In this document: piece after piece, positions 16,873 to 25,508 of the stretch
Numbering within the stretch: position 1 is the stretch's first letter
How the letters are laid out: each line of letters begins with the position of its first letter
Source: Pedobacter indicus
GTDB lineage: Bacteria; Bacteroidota; Bacteroidia; Sphingobacteriales; Sphingobacteriaceae
Assembly (NCBI RefSeq): GCF_003449035.1
Contig: NZ_QRGB01000001.1
Span: 1,364,001-1,428,000, forward strand
Direction of reading: 5' to 3'
DNA: 64,000 bases
Notes under the pieces: model-generated
What the model was told of the DNA's origin: nothing
Seen by the model: only the letters and a program-made list of their open reading frames with translations
Database searches by the model: none
Position numbers and translations under genes: made by a program

Positions 16873-17721
16873 CTATTTCTTATTTCTTAGTTTGGACAAG
16901 ACTTCATCCAGTTTTCTTTTATCTGCTTTGTAGGGTTCAAGATTAACTATTTCTACTTTGCGGTAATCAACAGGGTGGCTTTCACTTTGTAAATAGATGT
17001 AGCCTGACGATAGGGGTTTTCCATCTTCCTTTACTTTTTCATCGAAAAAGTCAACACCTCCACCGCCGATTTGAGGCTTCTCATAAGTCAGGACGGTATC
17101 GCCTTCGATTATGTGATGCACAACGGAATCGCCTAAAACCAGAAATTCGGCTTGTACCCATTGGTCGCCGTGATAGGTTTTGCTGCTCGAGTTGACACAA
17201 TGAGGTGTGTAAAGTTCACCGTCGAGTATAACATTGGTGCCCGGAGTGCATAGATTACCTGTACTGCGCTTGTTCGTGCCGTCGCCTCCTAAAAATTGGC
17301 CTTCAATGGAGATTGGAAAATCTTGATTCTTTAGCATGGTATAGGGATCCTGGCCGTGTAGCATAGCGCCACTGTTGCGAAACGCCCAACCAGGTCCGCC
17401 TGCAACCTGTTCTCCGTGAAACCGGTATTCCACCCTCAGTAAATAATAGGAGAATGGTTCTTTATAGGCAATATGACCATATTTCTCATCAAAATTTTCG
17501 TAACCGTCATAGGAAATCCGTAAAAGACCGTCTTCTACGCGAAACGTATTACCAAAATTGTCATTCACTTCGTGTTTGTTGATTTTTATGACCCAGTCAT
17601 TCAGGTCTTTCCCATTAAATAGGCTGATCCATTGAGGGTCGTCTGATTTTTTTGTATTGCTTATACTAGCGCAAGCTGCTAAGGTAACGGTAACCGCAAG
17701 TAAGAGTATTGCTTTTTTCAC
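16873..17721 (-). CDS. DUF1080 lipoprotein (3-keto-glycoside hydrolase-like)
   Basis: 282 residues. Lipoprotein signal ending in TLAAC (Cys17). The rest is a jelly-roll of the DUF1080 (3-keto-disaccharide hydrolase) family: QWISLFNGKDLNDWVIKI at the start, FRVEDGLLRISYDGY, YYLLRVEYRFHGEQVAGGPGWAFRNSG, and SGYIYLQSESHPVDYRKVEIVNL near the end. Family members cleave 3-keto-glycosides or bind sugars in the periplasm. It stands alone between rpsT and radC, so no substrate can be inferred. Length is normal for the family. Confidence 0.9.
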   Translation of the reverse strand: MKKAILLLAVTVTLAACASISNTKKSDDPQWISLFNGKDLNDWVIKINKHEVNDNFGNTFRVEDGLLRISYDGYENFDEKYGHIAYKEPFSYYLLRVEYRFHGEQVAGGPGWAFRNSGAMLHGQDPYTMLKNQDFPISIEGQFLGGDGTNKRSTGNLCTPGTNVILDGELYTPHCVNSSSKTYHGDQWVQAEFLVLGDSVVHHIIEGDTVLTYEKPQIGGGGVDFFDEKVKEDGKPLSSGYIYLQSESHPVDYRKVEIVNLEPYKADKRKLDEVLSKLRNKK

Positions 17722-17822
17722 ACAGAATAATTTTGGCGTGAATATATAGATTTTGATACTTAATTCCGGCTAATTGTCAGAATTTCCTTTTGATGCTTTA
17801 CTTGGCTATATTCGTCAGCATA

Positions 17823-18527
17823 ATGGAAATTTATGATAAACACCAACATTTGGCTATCCATAGCTGGGCCGAAGAGGACAGGCCAAGGGAAAAGCTGTTG
17901 ACACAGGGTCGGCGTGCGCTGACTGATGCGGAATTGATAGCGATTTTGATTGGGAGCGGTTCCAGAAATGAGTCTGCAGTGGAACTGAGCAGAAGGATAC
18001 TGTCAGAAGCGAACCATGACTTGAATGAGTTATCGAAGTTTACTGTTCAGGATTTGTGTAGATTTAAAGGCATTGGTGAAGCGAAGGCTATAACTATTGT
18101 AGCTGCTTTGGAATTAGGGCGTAGGAGACAAGAAACACCGCTTCATGAGCGTAAGCAGATAACAAGCAGTAGGGACGTGTTTGATGTCTTAAAGCCGAAA
18201 TATTCTGATTTGAATAATGAGGAGTTTTGGATTTTATTGTTAAATCAGGCAAATCGAGTTCAACGAGTCCATCTGATTAGTAAAGGCGGTAGGGCAGGGA
18301 CCGTGGTGGATGCGAAATTGGTGTTTGAGGCGGCGCTTCAATATAAAGCGACTTCTATTATTTTAAGTCATAACCATCCGTCGGGTAATCTAAAGCCGAG
18401 TGAACAGGACAGGGTACTGACAAGAAAAATAGTAGAAGGTGGTCGATTGTTGGATATTAGGGTGTTAGATCATTTGATCTTTGCAAATCATTCCTACTAC
18501 AGTTTTTCTGATGAAGGCGAACTATAG
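17823..18527 (+). CDS. radC: RadC-family JAB-domain protein
   Basis: 234 residues from the ATG at 17823 (upstream TTG in the same frame not chosen). Seen: an N-terminal helix-hairpin-helix region (SWAEEDRPREKLLTQGRRALTDAELIAILIGSG, here abbreviated to its motif ALTDAELIAILIGSG; FKGIGEAKA) and a C-terminal JAB/MPN domain with the metal site SHNHPSGNLKPSEQD (about residue 182 onward). RadC was first linked to repair of DNA damage in E. coli, but its true biochemical role is unsettled. Its end is about 67 bases from pheT, which has its own promoter. Confidence 0.94.
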   Translation: MEIYDKHQHLAIHSWAEEDRPREKLLTQGRRALTDAELIAILIGSGSRNESAVELSRRILSEANHDLNELSKFTVQDLCRFKGIGEAKAITIVAALELGRRRQETPLHERKQITSSRDVFDVLKPKYSDLNNEEFWILLLNQANRVQRVHLISKGGRAGTVVDAKLVFEAALQYKATSIILSHNHPSGNLKPSEQDRVLTRKIVEGGRLLDIRVLDHLIFANHSYYSFSDEGEL

Positions 18528-18552
18528 ATTCTGCAAACTTAGCGCGAATTTA

Positions 18553-18560
18553 TATCTTTG
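18553..18560 (+). promoter_or_regulatory. Promoter -7 box ahead of pheT
   Basis: TATCTTTG is an exact TAnnTTTG match 34 bases upstream of the pheT start and is followed by GCA as at the rpsT and atpD promoters. The -33 box is weak. Confidence 0.5.
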
Positions 18561-18594
18561 CACATCATCAATATAACAATAGCACCATACTCGA

Positions 18595-20985
18595 ATGAGA
18601 ATATCATATAATTGGCTCAAAGATTTTATAAAATTTGATCAATCGCCTGAAGAACTATCTGAAATATTAACCAATATCGGTTTGGAAGTTGAAAGTCTCG
18701 AAACCGTTCAAAGCATTCCTGGCGGACTGGAAGGTCTAGTGGTTGCCGAGGTTTTGACGTGCGAACGACATCCGAACGCAGACAAACTGAACCTGACGAC
18801 TGTTAACAACGGTTCAGAAATATTGAACGTGGTATGCGGTGCGCCCAATGTTGCGAAAGGGCAAAAAGTTGTTTTGGCGGGTGTTGGCACAACAGTTTAT
18901 CCGGTGGAGGGAGAGCCATTCAAAATCAAAAAAGCTAAAATCAGAGGAGAGGCTTCAGAAGGAATGATCTGTGCGGAGGATGAAATTGGCTTAGGTCAGT
19001 CACATGATGGAATTATGGTATTACCGGATGAGGCAGTGGTGGGCACCCGGGCGAAGGATTATTTCGGATTGCAAGATGATTATGTATTTGAGATAGGCTT
19101 GACTCCCAACCGTGCGGACGCAGCATCACATATTGGGGTTGCCCGCGATATTGCAGCCTATTTAAGAAGAAAGGTGTTGTTGTCAAAGGTTGTTGATATT
19201 GAGGAAGGTACGCCAAATATTAAAGTGACAGTAGAGGATAGTACTGATTGTCCAAGATACAGCTCTACAACGATTGAAGGAGTTACGGTAAAGGAGTCTC
19301 CACAGTGGTTGAAAGACCGATTAGCGAGTATTGGGATTCGTGCTATCAATAATATTGTAGATATTACAAACTATGTATTGCATGAGCTGGGTCAACCTTT
19401 ACATGCTTTTGATGCCGAAAAAATAAAAAACAGGCATATTGTCGTAAAAACGCTCCCACAGGGAACGAAATTCGTCACGCTGGATGAAGTAGAAAGGGAG
19501 CTGACGGATGAGGATTTAATGATTTGTGACGAAGAGAAACCACTGTGTATTGCGGGTGTGTTTGGTGGGCTTTCCTCAGGAGTGACAGCAGACACGACGA
19601 GTGTCTTTTTGGAGAGCGCCTATTTTAATTCGGTATCGGTACGAAAAACGTCAAAACATCACGGTTTGAAAACCGACGCTTCGTTTCGTTTTGAAAGAGG
19701 TACGGACCCTGATATTACGGTATATGCATTGAAGAGGGCTGTGAAGTTGATTCTGGAAATTGCCGGAGGAAAGCTTGTTGGTGGTCTTTCAGATGTTTAC
19801 CCGAAACCGATAGAGCCGTTTAAAATCTCTGTAAGTTATGCACGCGTGCGTAGTTTAATAGGAAAGGATATTCCGAGTGCGGAGATTAAATCGATTATCG
19901 AGGCGCTAGATATTAAAGTAGTTTCAGAAAGTGAGGATGGGCTAGAGTTAGAGGTGCCTCCATACCGGGTTGATGTAAACCGTGAAGTTGATATTATTGA
20001 GGAGGTCTTAAGGATCTATGGTTATAATAATATTGAAATTAAACAGCAGATAAAAGCGTCTCTGAATACATCTCCAAAACCTGACAAGGATGCGGTACAG
20101 GATCAAATTTCAGATCTTTTAATTGGTAATGGATTTCATGAGATATTGAACAACTCATTGACGAAATCTGCCTATGCGACTGATTCTGACCGGGCTGTCA
20201 AGATTCTAAATTCGTTGAGCAGCGATCTGGATACGATGCGCCAAAGTTTGTTGTATTCAGGGCTAGGTGTGATTGCCTATAACCAGAAAAGAAAGTACCC
20301 TAATCTTAGGCTATTTGAATTTGGGAATGTTTACTTTAAAGAAACTGAAGGATATGTTGAAAATAAACATTTGAGCTTGTTTATGACGGGTAACCAGGAA
20401 AGTGAACAATGGAACGCCACGTCAGATAAAATTTCATTCTACGATATGAAGGGTGTTGTTGACGGTCTCCTGGCGCGTTTAAAACTGGATGTACTTCAGG
20501 TTAGAGACTTAACAGCTCCAGGTTTGTCTTACGGACTGACCTATCACAGGGGCGATAAGGAATTTGTGAACTTTGGTGCGGTAAGTAAAGAGGCATTAAA
20601 ACTGACTGATGTGCAAGGAGAAGTGTTTTATGCTGAGTTTCATTGGGATACAATTCTGAAAGCGATTCGAAAAAATAAGATTGTATACAAAGAGATTTCA
20701 AAATTCCCATCAATGAGGAGAGATTTAGCAGTTTTGATTGATGAAGGTGTGAGTTTCGCATCGTTGAAGGAGCTCGCGGAGAAAACTGAACGTAAATTAC
20801 TGAAGGAAGTTAACGTCTTTGACGTATACAAGGGAGATAAACTTCCGGAAGGCAAAAAATCATATGCCTTGAGTTTTGTGTTTCAGGACGAGGAAAAAAC
20901 GCTAACGGATAAGCAGATTGATTCCATCATTCAGAAATTTATACGTAACTTTGAGAAAGAACTCAATGCTGAAATAAGAAAATAA
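18595..20985 (+). CDS. pheT: Phenylalanine--tRNA ligase beta subunit
   Basis: 796 residues, the full length of the bacterial beta subunit that with PheS charges tRNA-Phe. Domains seen in order: MRISYNWLKDFI start; an OB-fold tRNA-binding domain (about 40-150, GLVVAEVLTCERHPNADKL then VVCGAPN); the B3/B4 editing region (about 215-390); B5; the catalytic-like core (about 480-690, RLFEFGNVY); and a C-terminal anticodon-binding ferredoxin-like domain (about 700-796, YKEISKFPSMRRDLAVLID). pheS is not adjacent. It begins a co-directional run through zapA and rny. Confidence 0.97.
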   Translation: MRISYNWLKDFIKFDQSPEELSEILTNIGLEVESLETVQSIPGGLEGLVVAEVLTCERHPNADKLNLTTVNNGSEILNVVCGAPNVAKGQKVVLAGVGTTVYPVEGEPFKIKKAKIRGEASEGMICAEDEIGLGQSHDGIMVLPDEAVVGTRAKDYFGLQDDYVFEIGLTPNRADAASHIGVARDIAAYLRRKVLLSKVVDIEEGTPNIKVTVEDSTDCPRYSSTTIEGVTVKESPQWLKDRLASIGIRAINNIVDITNYVLHELGQPLHAFDAEKIKNRHIVVKTLPQGTKFVTLDEVERELTDEDLMICDEEKPLCIAGVFGGLSSGVTADTTSVFLESAYFNSVSVRKTSKHHGLKTDASFRFERGTDPDITVYALKRAVKLILEIAGGKLVGGLSDVYPKPIEPFKISVSYARVRSLIGKDIPSAEIKSIIEALDIKVVSESEDGLELEVPPYRVDVNREVDIIEEVLRIYGYNNIEIKQQIKASLNTSPKPDKDAVQDQISDLLIGNGFHEILNNSLTKSAYATDSDRAVKILNSLSSDLDTMRQSLLYSGLGVIAYNQKRKYPNLRLFEFGNVYFKETEGYVENKHLSLFMTGNQESEQWNATSDKISFYDMKGVVDGLLARLKLDVLQVRDLTAPGLSYGLTYHRGDKEFVNFGAVSKEALKLTDVQGEVFYAEFHWDTILKAIRKNKIVYKEISKFPSMRRDLAVLIDEGVSFASLKELAEKTERKLLKEVNVFDVYKGDKLPEGKKSYALSFVFQDEEKTLTDKQIDSIIQKFIRNFEKELNAEIRK

Positions 20986-20996
20986 TTGATAGAGAT

Positions 20997-21305
20997 ATGC
21001 CAACTGTTTCTGCACAACTAGATCGAATTGTTGATCGTTCTGCTAAGATGATTGACCTGTGTGTTACATTACAAGAAGAGAATGATTTATTAAAATTGGA
21101 AAATCAATCCTTACAGGTAGCGGTAGAAACTAGTACAGAAAAGATTAAGAGCCTAGAAGAAAAGGTAAAAGCACTCGGTGTTGCACGCACATTGGATGGA
21201 CTAAATGAGACGGCTGAATTATTAAATGAAAAAAATCTTGGCATAAAGCAAAAAATTGACGATTTTGTGCGTGAAATTGACAAGTGTATTTTGTTATTAA
21301 AATAA
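20997..21305 (+). CDS. Coiled-coil protein upstream of zapA, function unknown
   Basis: 102 residues, almost wholly helical. Heptad-like runs of Leu, Glu and Lys from about residue 20 to 60 (ENDLLKLENQSLQVAVE, EKIKSLEEKVKAL) predict a coiled coil, and a second helix follows (NEKNLGIKQKIDDFVREIDKCILLL). No signal peptide. It lies between pheT (11 bases) and zapA (33 bases) on one transcript, so a role in cell division is a fair guess; size and coiled-coil nature recall ZapB, the partner of ZapA in proteobacteria, but no sequence similarity can be claimed from reading alone. Confidence 0.75.
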   Translation: MPTVSAQLDRIVDRSAKMIDLCVTLQEENDLLKLENQSLQVAVETSTEKIKSLEEKVKALGVARTLDGLNETAELLNEKNLGIKQKIDDFVREIDKCILLLK

Positions 21306-21338
21306 AGACGGCAGATTGCCGGCGAACAAGGCTCGAAA

Positions 21339-21629
21339 ATGGGAGAGATTTCCATAAAAATAAATATAGCAGATCGGATATATCCTCTTCGTATTACAAC
21401 AGAAGAAGAAGAGATTATAAGAAGAGCTGCTAAGCTAATAAACGATCGCATCAAGGAGTTTCAGGAGAACTACGCGGTGCGTGACAAACAGGATTTGCTT
21501 TCGATGTGCGTGTTGCATTATGCAACTGCGTCATTGAAGGCTGAGGAGGCCTCTAAACACGAGGATAAAGATGTTGCGAAAAAGGTTCAGCAACTGGACG
21601 AAATCCTGGCAGATTTCTTTAGCGAATAA
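21339..21629 (+). CDS. zapA: Cell division protein ZapA
   Basis: 96 residues. ZapA binds FtsZ and helps bundle its filaments at the division ring. Seen: MGEISIKINIADRIYPLRITTEEEEIIRRAAKLIND with the short beta hairpin followed by the long helix (key part YPLRITTEEEEIIRRAAK), and a C-terminal coiled-coil helix. Length and layout fit ZapA. Followed on the same strand by a 6S-like RNA and rny. Confidence 0.9.
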   Translation: MGEISIKINIADRIYPLRITTEEEEIIRRAAKLINDRIKEFQENYAVRDKQDLLSMCVLHYATASLKAEEASKHEDKDVAKKVQQLDEILADFFSE

Positions 21630-21658
21630 CGTTCTTTAAAATAGAGCCATAAAAGTTT

Positions 21659-21829
21659 AGCCGCAGTTAAATGTAGGTTTTACTATTAAAAACTTAACGC
21701 TTCAATATTACATGCGTGAAAATGAGATGTATTCAATTTGACTCGTTCATCTAGAAATGATCAAAACGCAAATCCTGTAAATGAGAAGTTTTTAATACAT
21801 AAGACCTTAAATTTACTGTGGCTTTTTTT
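21659..21829 (+). ncRNA. ssrS: Candidate 6S RNA (6S-Flavo type)
   Basis: About 170 bases between zapA and rny fold into one long hairpin. The arms 21659-21695 and 21786-21823 pair almost throughout: AGCCGCAG with CTGTGGCT, AGGTTTTA with TAAGACCT (one G-U pair), and ATTAAAAACTT with AAGTTTTTAAT perfectly. Then comes an unpaired central bubble, then TTACA/TGTAA, TGCGT/ACGCA and AGATG/CATCT toward the terminal loop. The closing stem is followed by a run of seven T (21823-21829). This is the layout of 6S RNA, which binds the housekeeping RNA polymerase by imitating an open promoter. 6S RNA adjoins zapA in gammaproteobacteria, and a 6S-Flavo RNA family is described in Bacteroidota. Exact ends are inferred. 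Confidence 0.65.
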
Positions 21830-21855
21830 GTTAGGAACTTAATATAATAATCAAC

Positions 21856-23409
21856 ATGGAAATAATACTATACATAATTTTAGGATTGATAATAGGGCTC
21901 GTGATAGGTCGTTACCTGCTGAGAAAGGTGTTTAGAAAGCAGGAAATAGCTGTTCAGAATAAAGCTAAAAAGATTTTGAAGGAAGCTGAGCAGGACGCTG
22001 AGCATTTGAAGAAGAATAGATTATTGGAGGCGAAGGAAAAGTATCTGCAACTAAAATCAGAGCATGAAAAGGAAATCAGCCAGCGTAATAATACGCTAAA
22101 TCAGCGTGAAAACAATTTGAGGCAGAAAGAGCAAAATGCTAACCAAAGATTGGAGAAAATAAACCGGGAAAGCCAGGAACTAGAAAATAAGCGAAAAAAT
22201 TTAGAGCGCTTGACTGAACTTAATGAGAAGCGGCAGGAAGAGGTTGAAACATTGAAAAATCAACAAATAAAACAATTGGAATCTATCGCTGGATTGTCTG
22301 CGGAAGATGCCAGAAATCAATTAGTTGATAATTTAAGGGAAGAGGCAAGGACAAAGGCTTTGAGCCAAATTAAAGACATTGTTGCCGAGGCAAAGTTGAC
22401 AGCAAGTAAAGAAGCAAAGAAAATTGTCATCCAGACGATTCAAAGACAGGCGAGCGAAAGTGCAATTGAAAATACGGTTTCTATTTTCCATATTGAAAGC
22501 GATGAAATTAAAGGTCGGATTATTGGTCGTGAAGGTCGGAATATTCGTGCTTTGGAGGCTGCTACCGGTATTGAGATTATCGTAGATGATACGCCTGAAG
22601 CCATTATCTTGTCAGGCTTTGACCCGGTTCGTAGAGAAATTGCCAGATTGGCTCTGCATAGATTGGTTACCGATGGACGTATACATCCGGCTCGTATAGA
22701 AGAAGTTGTAGCGAAGACTAAAAAGCAGATTGAAGAGGAAATTGTAGAGATAGGGGAAAGAACCGTAATTGATTTGGGAATTCACGGTTTACACCCTGAA
22801 CTGATCCGTATGGTGGGAAGGATGCGTTATCGTTCTTCTTATGGTCAAAATCTTTTGCAGCACTCTCGTGAAGTGGCTAATTTCTGTGCGACCATGGCTG
22901 CAGAGTTAGGTCTGAATGTAAAGCTTGCCAAACGAGCTGGGTTGTTACATGATATAGGTAAGGTGCCAGATGATAATCCTGATCTACCGCACGCATTACT
23001 TGGTATGCAACTGGCTGAAAAGTATAAAGAGCATCCGGAAGTTTGTAATGCAATTGGAGCACACCACGACGAGATTGAAATGACTTCATTGATTTCGCCA
23101 ATTATTCAGGCATGTGACTCGATATCGGGCGCTAGACCGGGTGCGCGGAGAGAAGTGGTTGAAAGTTATATTAAGCGATTGAAAGATTTGGAATCACTGG
23201 CTTTGTCATATCCGGGAGTAGAAAAAACGTTTGCGATTCAGGCGGGTAGAGAGCTAAGGGTAGTAGTGGAGAGTGAAAAAATATCGGATGCTCAATCAGA
23301 GATTCTAGCAGCTGATATTTCTAATAGAATTCAGACGGAAATGACGTACCCTGGACAGATTAAGGTTACTGTTATCCGGGAAACGCGCTCGGTGTCATTT
23401 GCTAAATAA
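21856..23409 (+). CDS. rny: Ribonuclease Y
   Basis: 517 residues: a membrane-anchored endoribonuclease that starts bulk mRNA decay. Domains in order: an N-terminal membrane helix (about 2-20), a long coiled coil (about 30-200) of Lys/Glu/Gln-rich heptads, a KH RNA-binding domain (about 208-270, [20 protein letters not shown]), and an HD domain with LLHDIGK near residue 365, the metal-binding catalytic motif. Length is standard. DUF962 follows after 2 bases. Confidence 0.97.
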   Translation: MEIILYIILGLIIGLVIGRYLLRKVFRKQEIAVQNKAKKILKEAEQDAEHLKKNRLLEAKEKYLQLKSEHEKEISQRNNTLNQRENNLRQKEQNANQRLEKINRESQELENKRKNLERLTELNEKRQEEVETLKNQQIKQLESIAGLSAEDARNQLVDNLREEARTKALSQIKDIVAEAKLTASKEAKKIVIQTIQRQASESAIENTVSIFHIESDEIKGRIIGREGRNIRALEAATGIEIIVDDTPEAIILSGFDPVRREIARLALHRLVTDGRIHPARIEEVVAKTKKQIEEEIVEIGERTVIDLGIHGLHPELIRMVGRMRYRSSYGQNLLQHSREVANFCATMAAELGLNVKLAKRAGLLHDIGKVPDDNPDLPHALLGMQLAEKYKEHPEVCNAIGAHHDEIEMTSLISPIIQACDSISGARPGARREVVESYIKRLKDLESLALSYPGVEKTFAIQAGRELRVVVESEKISDAQSEILAADISNRIQTEMTYPGQIKVTVIRETRSVSFAK

Positions 23410-23411
23410 AA

Positions 23412-23930
23412 ATGGGTACAACAAATAAGCAGAAAGGCAAGGTTCCTGGTAAGATTGAGGGACTGTTTATTGAATATGCTCAAAGCCACCAAAACACAAC
23501 AAACGTCCTGATCCATTGGATTTGTGTGCCATTAATTACGTTTAGCCTTCTTGGCTTGGTTTGGATGATTCCATTTCCGCATATATCATGGTTGGGATCG
23601 ATGAATGGTTTCGTTAATTGGGCTTCATTTCTGATTGCTTTTGTGATTTATTACTATCTACAACTTTCACCTACTTTATCTTACGGAATGCTGTTTGTTA
23701 TTGGGATATTCAGCTTTTTTATTGTGCAATTAGAGTATTGGGAGGCTGCTGGTGGTTTACCTGTATGGATGGTCTGCGCTATTATATTTGTGTTGTCGTG
23801 GATCGGACAGTTTATAGGACATAAAATTGAAGGTAAGAAGCCTTCATTTTTAACAGATTTGAAGTTTCTTCTGATCGGACCGATATGGTTATTGTCAAAA
23901 CTTTATCGGAAATTGAAGATACCTTATTAA
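23412..23930 (+). CDS. DUF962/Mpo1-like membrane protein
   Basis: 172 residues with four hydrophobic helices. Seen: FIEYAQSHQNTTNVLIHWICVP near the start (the H-x3-N...H pattern conserved in the family) and WIGQFIGHKIEGKKPSFL near residue 136, the second family signature. Yeast Mpo1 is a dioxygenase that alpha-oxidises 2-hydroxy fatty acids with Fe(II) bound by such histidines; the bacterial members are uncharacterised. It starts 2 bases after rny, so it is translated from the same transcript. Inner membrane. Confidence 0.88.
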   Translation: MGTTNKQKGKVPGKIEGLFIEYAQSHQNTTNVLIHWICVPLITFSLLGLVWMIPFPHISWLGSMNGFVNWASFLIAFVIYYYLQLSPTLSYGMLFVIGIFSFFIVQLEYWEAAGGLPVWMVCAIIFVLSWIGQFIGHKIEGKKPSFLTDLKFLLIGPIWLLSKLYRKLKIPY

Positions 23931-23958
23931 GCATTTCGTTTAATATAAAATAGGGGAG

Positions 23959-24960
23959 ATGAATGTTTTGTACGCTATTCAGGGAACGGGGAACGGTCAT
24001 CTGTGTCGAGCCATGGATATTGTCCCCTCTTTGCGGAAACATGCCAATGTTGATATATTGCTGAGCGGAACGCAAGCTGATATTAATCTTCCGTTCGATA
24101 TAAAGTACCGACTCAACGGTTTAAGTTTTATTTTTGGCAAACACGGCGGAGTAGACCTATGGAAAACCTTCGTGCATTCTAAATTTAGGTTGTTTATTAA
24201 AGAGGTAAATGCGTGCCCGGTACAAGACTATGATTTAGTGATCAATGATTTTGAACCGGTAAGCTCATGGGCTTGTAATTTAAAGGAAAAGTTTTGTATA
24301 GCTTTGAGCCACCAAGCAGCAGCAGTTGATCACTCTGCTCCCAACACAGAAGAAATAGATCGATTAGGGAAGTTTATTTTAAAGCATTATGCCCCACATG
24401 ATGAGGCTTATGGTTTTCATTTTCAGTCTTACGCTAATAATATCTTTACCCCAATTATTCGTCAGCAGGTTCGGGAGAAAAAGCGAACTAATAAGGGCCA
24501 TTATACTGTGTATTTGCCTTCCTACGATGACGAGGCTTTATTGAGGTATCTATCTCGATTCCCGGATGTAAAGTGGGATGTGTTTTCAAAACATAATAAG
24601 CGAAAATTTACATCGAATAACATCAGTTTTCAGCCAATCGATAATACATTGTTCATCGAAAGCATGGCCAGTTCCGAAGGTATATTATGCGGTGCTGGTT
24701 TCGAAACGCCTGCGGAAGCCTTGTTTCTGAAAAAGAAGTTATTGGTAATTCCAATGAAAAACCAATATGAGCAGCACCTGAACGCTGCTGCTTTGAAAGA
24801 TCTGGGTGTACCGGTTGTTCGCAATATTAAACCAGAAAACGACGTTCAAATTAGAGATTGGTTAGAGAGTAATCGCATTGTAGATGTTGATTATAAGGAT
24901 GAAGTGGATGATATTATATATGCGATTCTTGAAAGGCATGCAAATAATATATATTCGTAG
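23959..24960 (+). CDS. Glycosyltransferase-like protein (MJ1255/GT28-like)
   Basis: 333 residues, two Rossmann-like halves of the GT-B fold. Seen: an N-terminal YAIQGTGNGHLCRAM motif (about 5-19), which matches the GxGxGH acceptor loop of GT28/MurG-like enzymes, and near residue 240-262 CGAGFETPAEALFLKKKLLVIPM with the donor-nucleotide loop (GAGFETPAEA). It is unlike MurG in length and lacks a membrane segment, so it more likely modifies a lipid or polysaccharide at the inner face. An uncommon GGGGAG Shine-Dalgarno-like run precedes the ATG by 1-2 bases. Donor and acceptor unknown. Confidence 0.82.
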   Translation: MNVLYAIQGTGNGHLCRAMDIVPSLRKHANVDILLSGTQADINLPFDIKYRLNGLSFIFGKHGGVDLWKTFVHSKFRLFIKEVNACPVQDYDLVINDFEPVSSWACNLKEKFCIALSHQAAAVDHSAPNTEEIDRLGKFILKHYAPHDEAYGFHFQSYANNIFTPIIRQQVREKKRTNKGHYTVYLPSYDDEALLRYLSRFPDVKWDVFSKHNKRKFTSNNISFQPIDNTLFIESMASSEGILCGAGFETPAEALFLKKKLLVIPMKNQYEQHLNAAALKDLGVPVVRNIKPENDVQIRDWLESNRIVDVDYKDEVDDIIYAILERHANNIYS

Positions 24961-24989
24961 ATAGAATTTGAATATTTAAGATATAGATT

Positions 24990-25505
24990 ATGAATAAGTT
25001 AAATCTAGTTTCATTTTTAGCTATCATCTTGTTGGTCGCTTGTCAATCCAATCGACAAGAGAGTGAGTCTGTAGAGACTGACTCTCTCACAAAGGCATCA
25101 GGAGATACCGTTTTTCATGGTATTGACGGTGAAGTTAATAATGGTGTGTTGACGAAAGAGTGTTATCTCGAGGTTGCCGGTAAGGATTCGTTAAAGTTGA
25201 ATATCGAGATTGATGAGCAATCAAAAGTGACAGGACGACTTGAGTTTGTGAATTATCAGATGGATAGCAGTTTTGGTGAAGTAACAGGAGAAGTGATTGG
25301 CGATACTCTAGTTCTTGTTCATGAATTTCAAGCAGAAGGTATGGATAATAAAGTGCAGAGGTTATTTCTTAAGAAAAACGATCAGTATTTTTTAGGAAAG
25401 GGAGCTACAGAAGAAGTAAATGGAATTTATATTTATCCGGACCGTAGCGAGGTGAGTTTTGAAAATACGCGTGTTTTGAAAAGGATCGATTGTGACATTA
25501 TCTAA
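24990..25505 (+). CDS. Lipoprotein of unknown function
   Basis: 171 residues. Lipoprotein signal ending in LLVAC (Cys18), then a short Ser/Glu-rich linker and a beta-rich domain (about 45-165). No known motif recognised. It lies 29 bases after the glycosyltransferase and 3 bases before the TonB receptor, so it is probably cotranscribed with the receptor and may act with it in the envelope. Confidence 0.75.
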   Translation: MNKLNLVSFLAIILLVACQSNRQESESVETDSLTKASGDTVFHGIDGEVNNGVLTKECYLEVAGKDSLKLNIEIDEQSKVTGRLEFVNYQMDSSFGEVTGEVIGDTLVLVHEFQAEGMDNKVQRLFLKKNDQYFLGKGATEEVNGIYIYPDRSEVSFENTRVLKRIDCDII

Positions 25506-25508
25506 ATA

